From Adenanthera pavonina (Eukaryota; Streptophyta; Magnoliopsida; Fabales; Fabaceae), in assembly GCA_026686845.1 (NCBI GenBank), contig JAIVEN010000012.1, positions 16,928,501-16,992,500 of the forward strand: a DNA stretch of 64,000 nucleotides, read 5' to 3'. A program made the position numbers and the translations under genes. How positions within the stretch are numbered: position 1 is the first letter of the stretch; each line of letters opens with the position of its first letter. Shown here piece after piece: positions 62,220-64,000 of the stretch. The notes below the pieces were generated by a model. That model was not told where the DNA came from, searched no databases, and saw only the letters and a list, made by a program, of their open reading frames with translations.

Positions 62220-62803
62220 TATTAAATAATCATTTTTTATTTTACCCTTGTAGTAATAGCCACCTGATAGTACTGTGTGGGAGAAATTAATACTTGAAAT
62301 TGTGACTACAATTAAGTTTTTATATTATGAGGAATTCGGACTCAATTAATTATGGATATTTTTTAAAAAAATTTTTATATTATGATATGTTAATTATATT
62401 TAACTATTTTTTCATAATGATAATGAATTACTTATTTGTTGTTTATAAAATAGAATTGGAAGTTGTATTTTGCATTGGTTCGCCGGCTTTTCATGAAATA
62501 TTGATGCAAACCCTCCCCATTTACTTGTTTGCCGCGTATTTTGATCATGCCTTCAACCTTGTAAATATCAACTTTTTAATGAGTGATTATTGCCTTTAAA
62601 GCTATGACCATTTGACTTGATTTATTTCTTTCAATATCCTATCATGATATGTGTTCTGATTTGTTTCCTCCTCTTTTCTCCATGACGTGTGGAATTGTTT
62701 CTTCATGTGTCATCACCATTTGCACATCAACCAAATCCCTTTAAATCTGCTAGTTCAAAACCCAAGACTTTCTCTAATAGAGTTGATAGTAATAAATGAT
62801 AAC
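62220..62803. other. Non-coding DNA after the copia element
   Basis: No gene. The open frame 62327-62599 is hydrophobic by AT bias and has no motif. Confidence 0.35.
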
Positions 62804-62805
62804 TA

Positions 62806-63356
62806 CTCCCTCTTATTCTTAATATGAATCACTTCTAACTAACTCATTAAAATTAATAAAAGTTTATTACATCATTAAAATTGTCTTAAAATTAATATAT
62901 TTTTTATTTTTATCCTTTAATAAATACTATAAATTTAAACAATCCACAATTTCTTTCATGGTTAAATAAGGACATTTTGAAAACAAAGTAATTAATGTAC
63001 CAAAAACTTATAGAAGGTGATTTACATTTAGAACCATAAAAAACTTCTAGAATATGACTAATAAAAAAGATCGGAGGAAATATATTACTTCATGCTATTC
63101 GTAAAAACTATTTTTAATATTTTTATAATATTTATTATTTTAGGATATCAATAAAGTATTAATTACATTTTTTACTATTTTATCGCTCATTAATACTTTT
63201 AATTCTTTTGATATGTGTAAAACAAATTGAAGTTAAGAACATTTTAGTAAATATAACTAAATTTTACAATAATTTATATTATTTAATAACTTTTTAGTCT
63301 ATATAAAAAATCTTAAAATGATATCTTTATGGATACTTTTTATAAATCAGAGGGAG
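62806..63356. mobile_element. Stowaway-like MITE, possibly composite
   Basis: Left end CTCCCTCTTATTCTTAATAT after TA (62804-62805). Right end reversed CTCCCTCTGATTTATAAAAA, followed by TA (63357-63358). Only the outer 9-10 bases match well. The length of 551 bp is large for this type, and GATCGGAGGAAATATATTA near 63070-63088 could be the end of a first element, so two elements may be fused. Confidence 0.45.
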
Positions 63357-63582
63357 TATTTTCATTTTTCTTTAATTACCATTTCATTGCAAAGCCTGTA
63401 GACTTTCTTATGATGATCAATCTTGTGCATGAGGATTGTTCCTTTCCTGTTCTTTCCACCATTAAATATTGCTTAATTGTGTATCAATCTTATTGACCAT
63501 TCAAATTGTTTACAAGACAATGCACTCATATTGTTGTCATATGTAACATCTCACATCATTAAAACTTGTTTTAGAAACTTAA

Positions 63583-63922
63583 TTGTAACACCCTAGATTC
63601 AAAACCCCAAAATATATACTTAAAGACAGGAGAATAGGGAAAATATGACAAAATAGAGGGGTGGCGCCATGGCCTAACTACCTAGAGCGGTGGCGCAAGA
63701 CTCTACTAGACCAAACTGAGAAAAGGGGCCAAGACATGTGGCACTGCCGCGCCACTAACAGCAGAAGTATCAACAATTTGCTAATACTGTTGGTCAACTT
63801 CCGACGCGCCCAGCTTCGTACTCCGACCTCTGATTGACCCAATTCCAAAGCCTACTCTAACTATAAACACAAACAACACTTCAAAACATCTCCGTATGGA
63901 AATTTTGATCATCTAATACTAA
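63583..63922. mobile_element. Third copy of the gypsy-type LTR family
   Basis: It starts TGTAACACCCTAGATTCAAA (compare TGTAACAACCTACTCTCAAA at 17068). It carries ACCTCTGATTGACCCAATTC and CTCCGTATGGAAATTTTGAT, matching the ACCTCCGATTGACTTAATTC and CTCCATATGGAGATTTTAGA strings of 17380-17475. It also holds GC-rich GGTGGCGCC and CACTGCCGCGCCAC strings. It is cut at 63923 by a MITE. Confidence 0.5.
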
Positions 63923-64000
63923 GGGCCTGTTTGACAATGTTTTTTGTTTTCTTGTTCTCAAAATAGTTTTATAAAACTGTTTTCGAGAATAAGTTTTGAA
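63923..64000. mobile_element. MITE of the 8416-8792 family, cut off by the window end
   Basis: GGGCCTGTTTGACAATGTTT matches the ends of the MITE in the galactosyltransferase intron. The following strings (TTTTGTTTTCTTGTTCTCAA, ACTGTTTTCGAGAATAAG) are the reverse complement of that element's right half (CTTATTCTCGAAAACA, AAAACTGTTCTCAG). Only the first 78 bp are inside the window. Confidence 0.65.

Noticed and set aside
1..64000. CRISPR array, bacterial operon or organellar insert
   Set aside because: No regularly spaced identical repeats with unique spacers, and no prokaryote-type gene clusters or plastid/mitochondrial genes were seen.

Overview
The window is AT-rich plant nuclear DNA, most likely from a eudicot. 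The evidence is spliced genes with GT-AG introns, two recognisable plant gene families (a DUF4094-type beta-1,3-galactosyltransferase and an RRM protein of the ARP1/RBM24-like type), Ty1/copia and Ty3/gypsy LTR elements, MITEs, tRNA-derived SINE-like fragments and many microsatellites. Nothing bacterial, organellar or CRISPR-like is visible. The species cannot be fixed from the sequence alone.

Layout. 1-5.9 kb: non-coding DNA with a ~200-bp tandem duplication, one orphan exon of a SHAQKYF-type MYB gene (3316-3556) and a MITE flanked by a perfect 9-bp target duplication (3981-4150). 5.9-11.2 kb: an apparently intact eight-exon beta-1,3-galactosyltransferase gene on the minus strand, with a MITE in one intron. 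11.2-36 kb: a gene desert of decayed repeats. These include a mosaic of gypsy-type LTR pieces (15.6-20.2 kb) carrying a nested 655-bp solo-LTR candidate, an LTR-like non-coding element (21.2-22.7 kb), several MITEs, SINE-like fragments and microsatellites. 36.2-43.5 kb: a six-exon RRM RNA-binding protein gene on the plus strand with a pyrimidine-rich 5' leader, a clear TATA box and two possible acceptors for its last exon. 43.5-50.1 kb: its probable 3' UTR, then non-coding DNA with a MITE. 50.1-62.2 kb: a complete but decayed minus-strand Ty1/copia element with two LTRs, a TTAAG target duplication and a primer-binding site. It is split by a 4.0-kb Ogre-like solo LTR with its own GCATT duplication. 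62.2-64 kb: a MITE and a third copy of the gypsy LTR family, cut by another MITE at the window edge.

The two intact genes are unrelated in function: Golgi glycosylation and RNA binding. They show no sign of working together; their spacing reflects repeat insertion. I found no convincing new multi-gene system. The most interesting items are the dated nesting of the Ogre-like LTR inside the copia element, a degenerate repeat series inside that LTR, an unassigned acidic reading frame in the copia leader, and the alternative C-termini of the RRM gene. All splice sites and repeat boundaries were read by eye.
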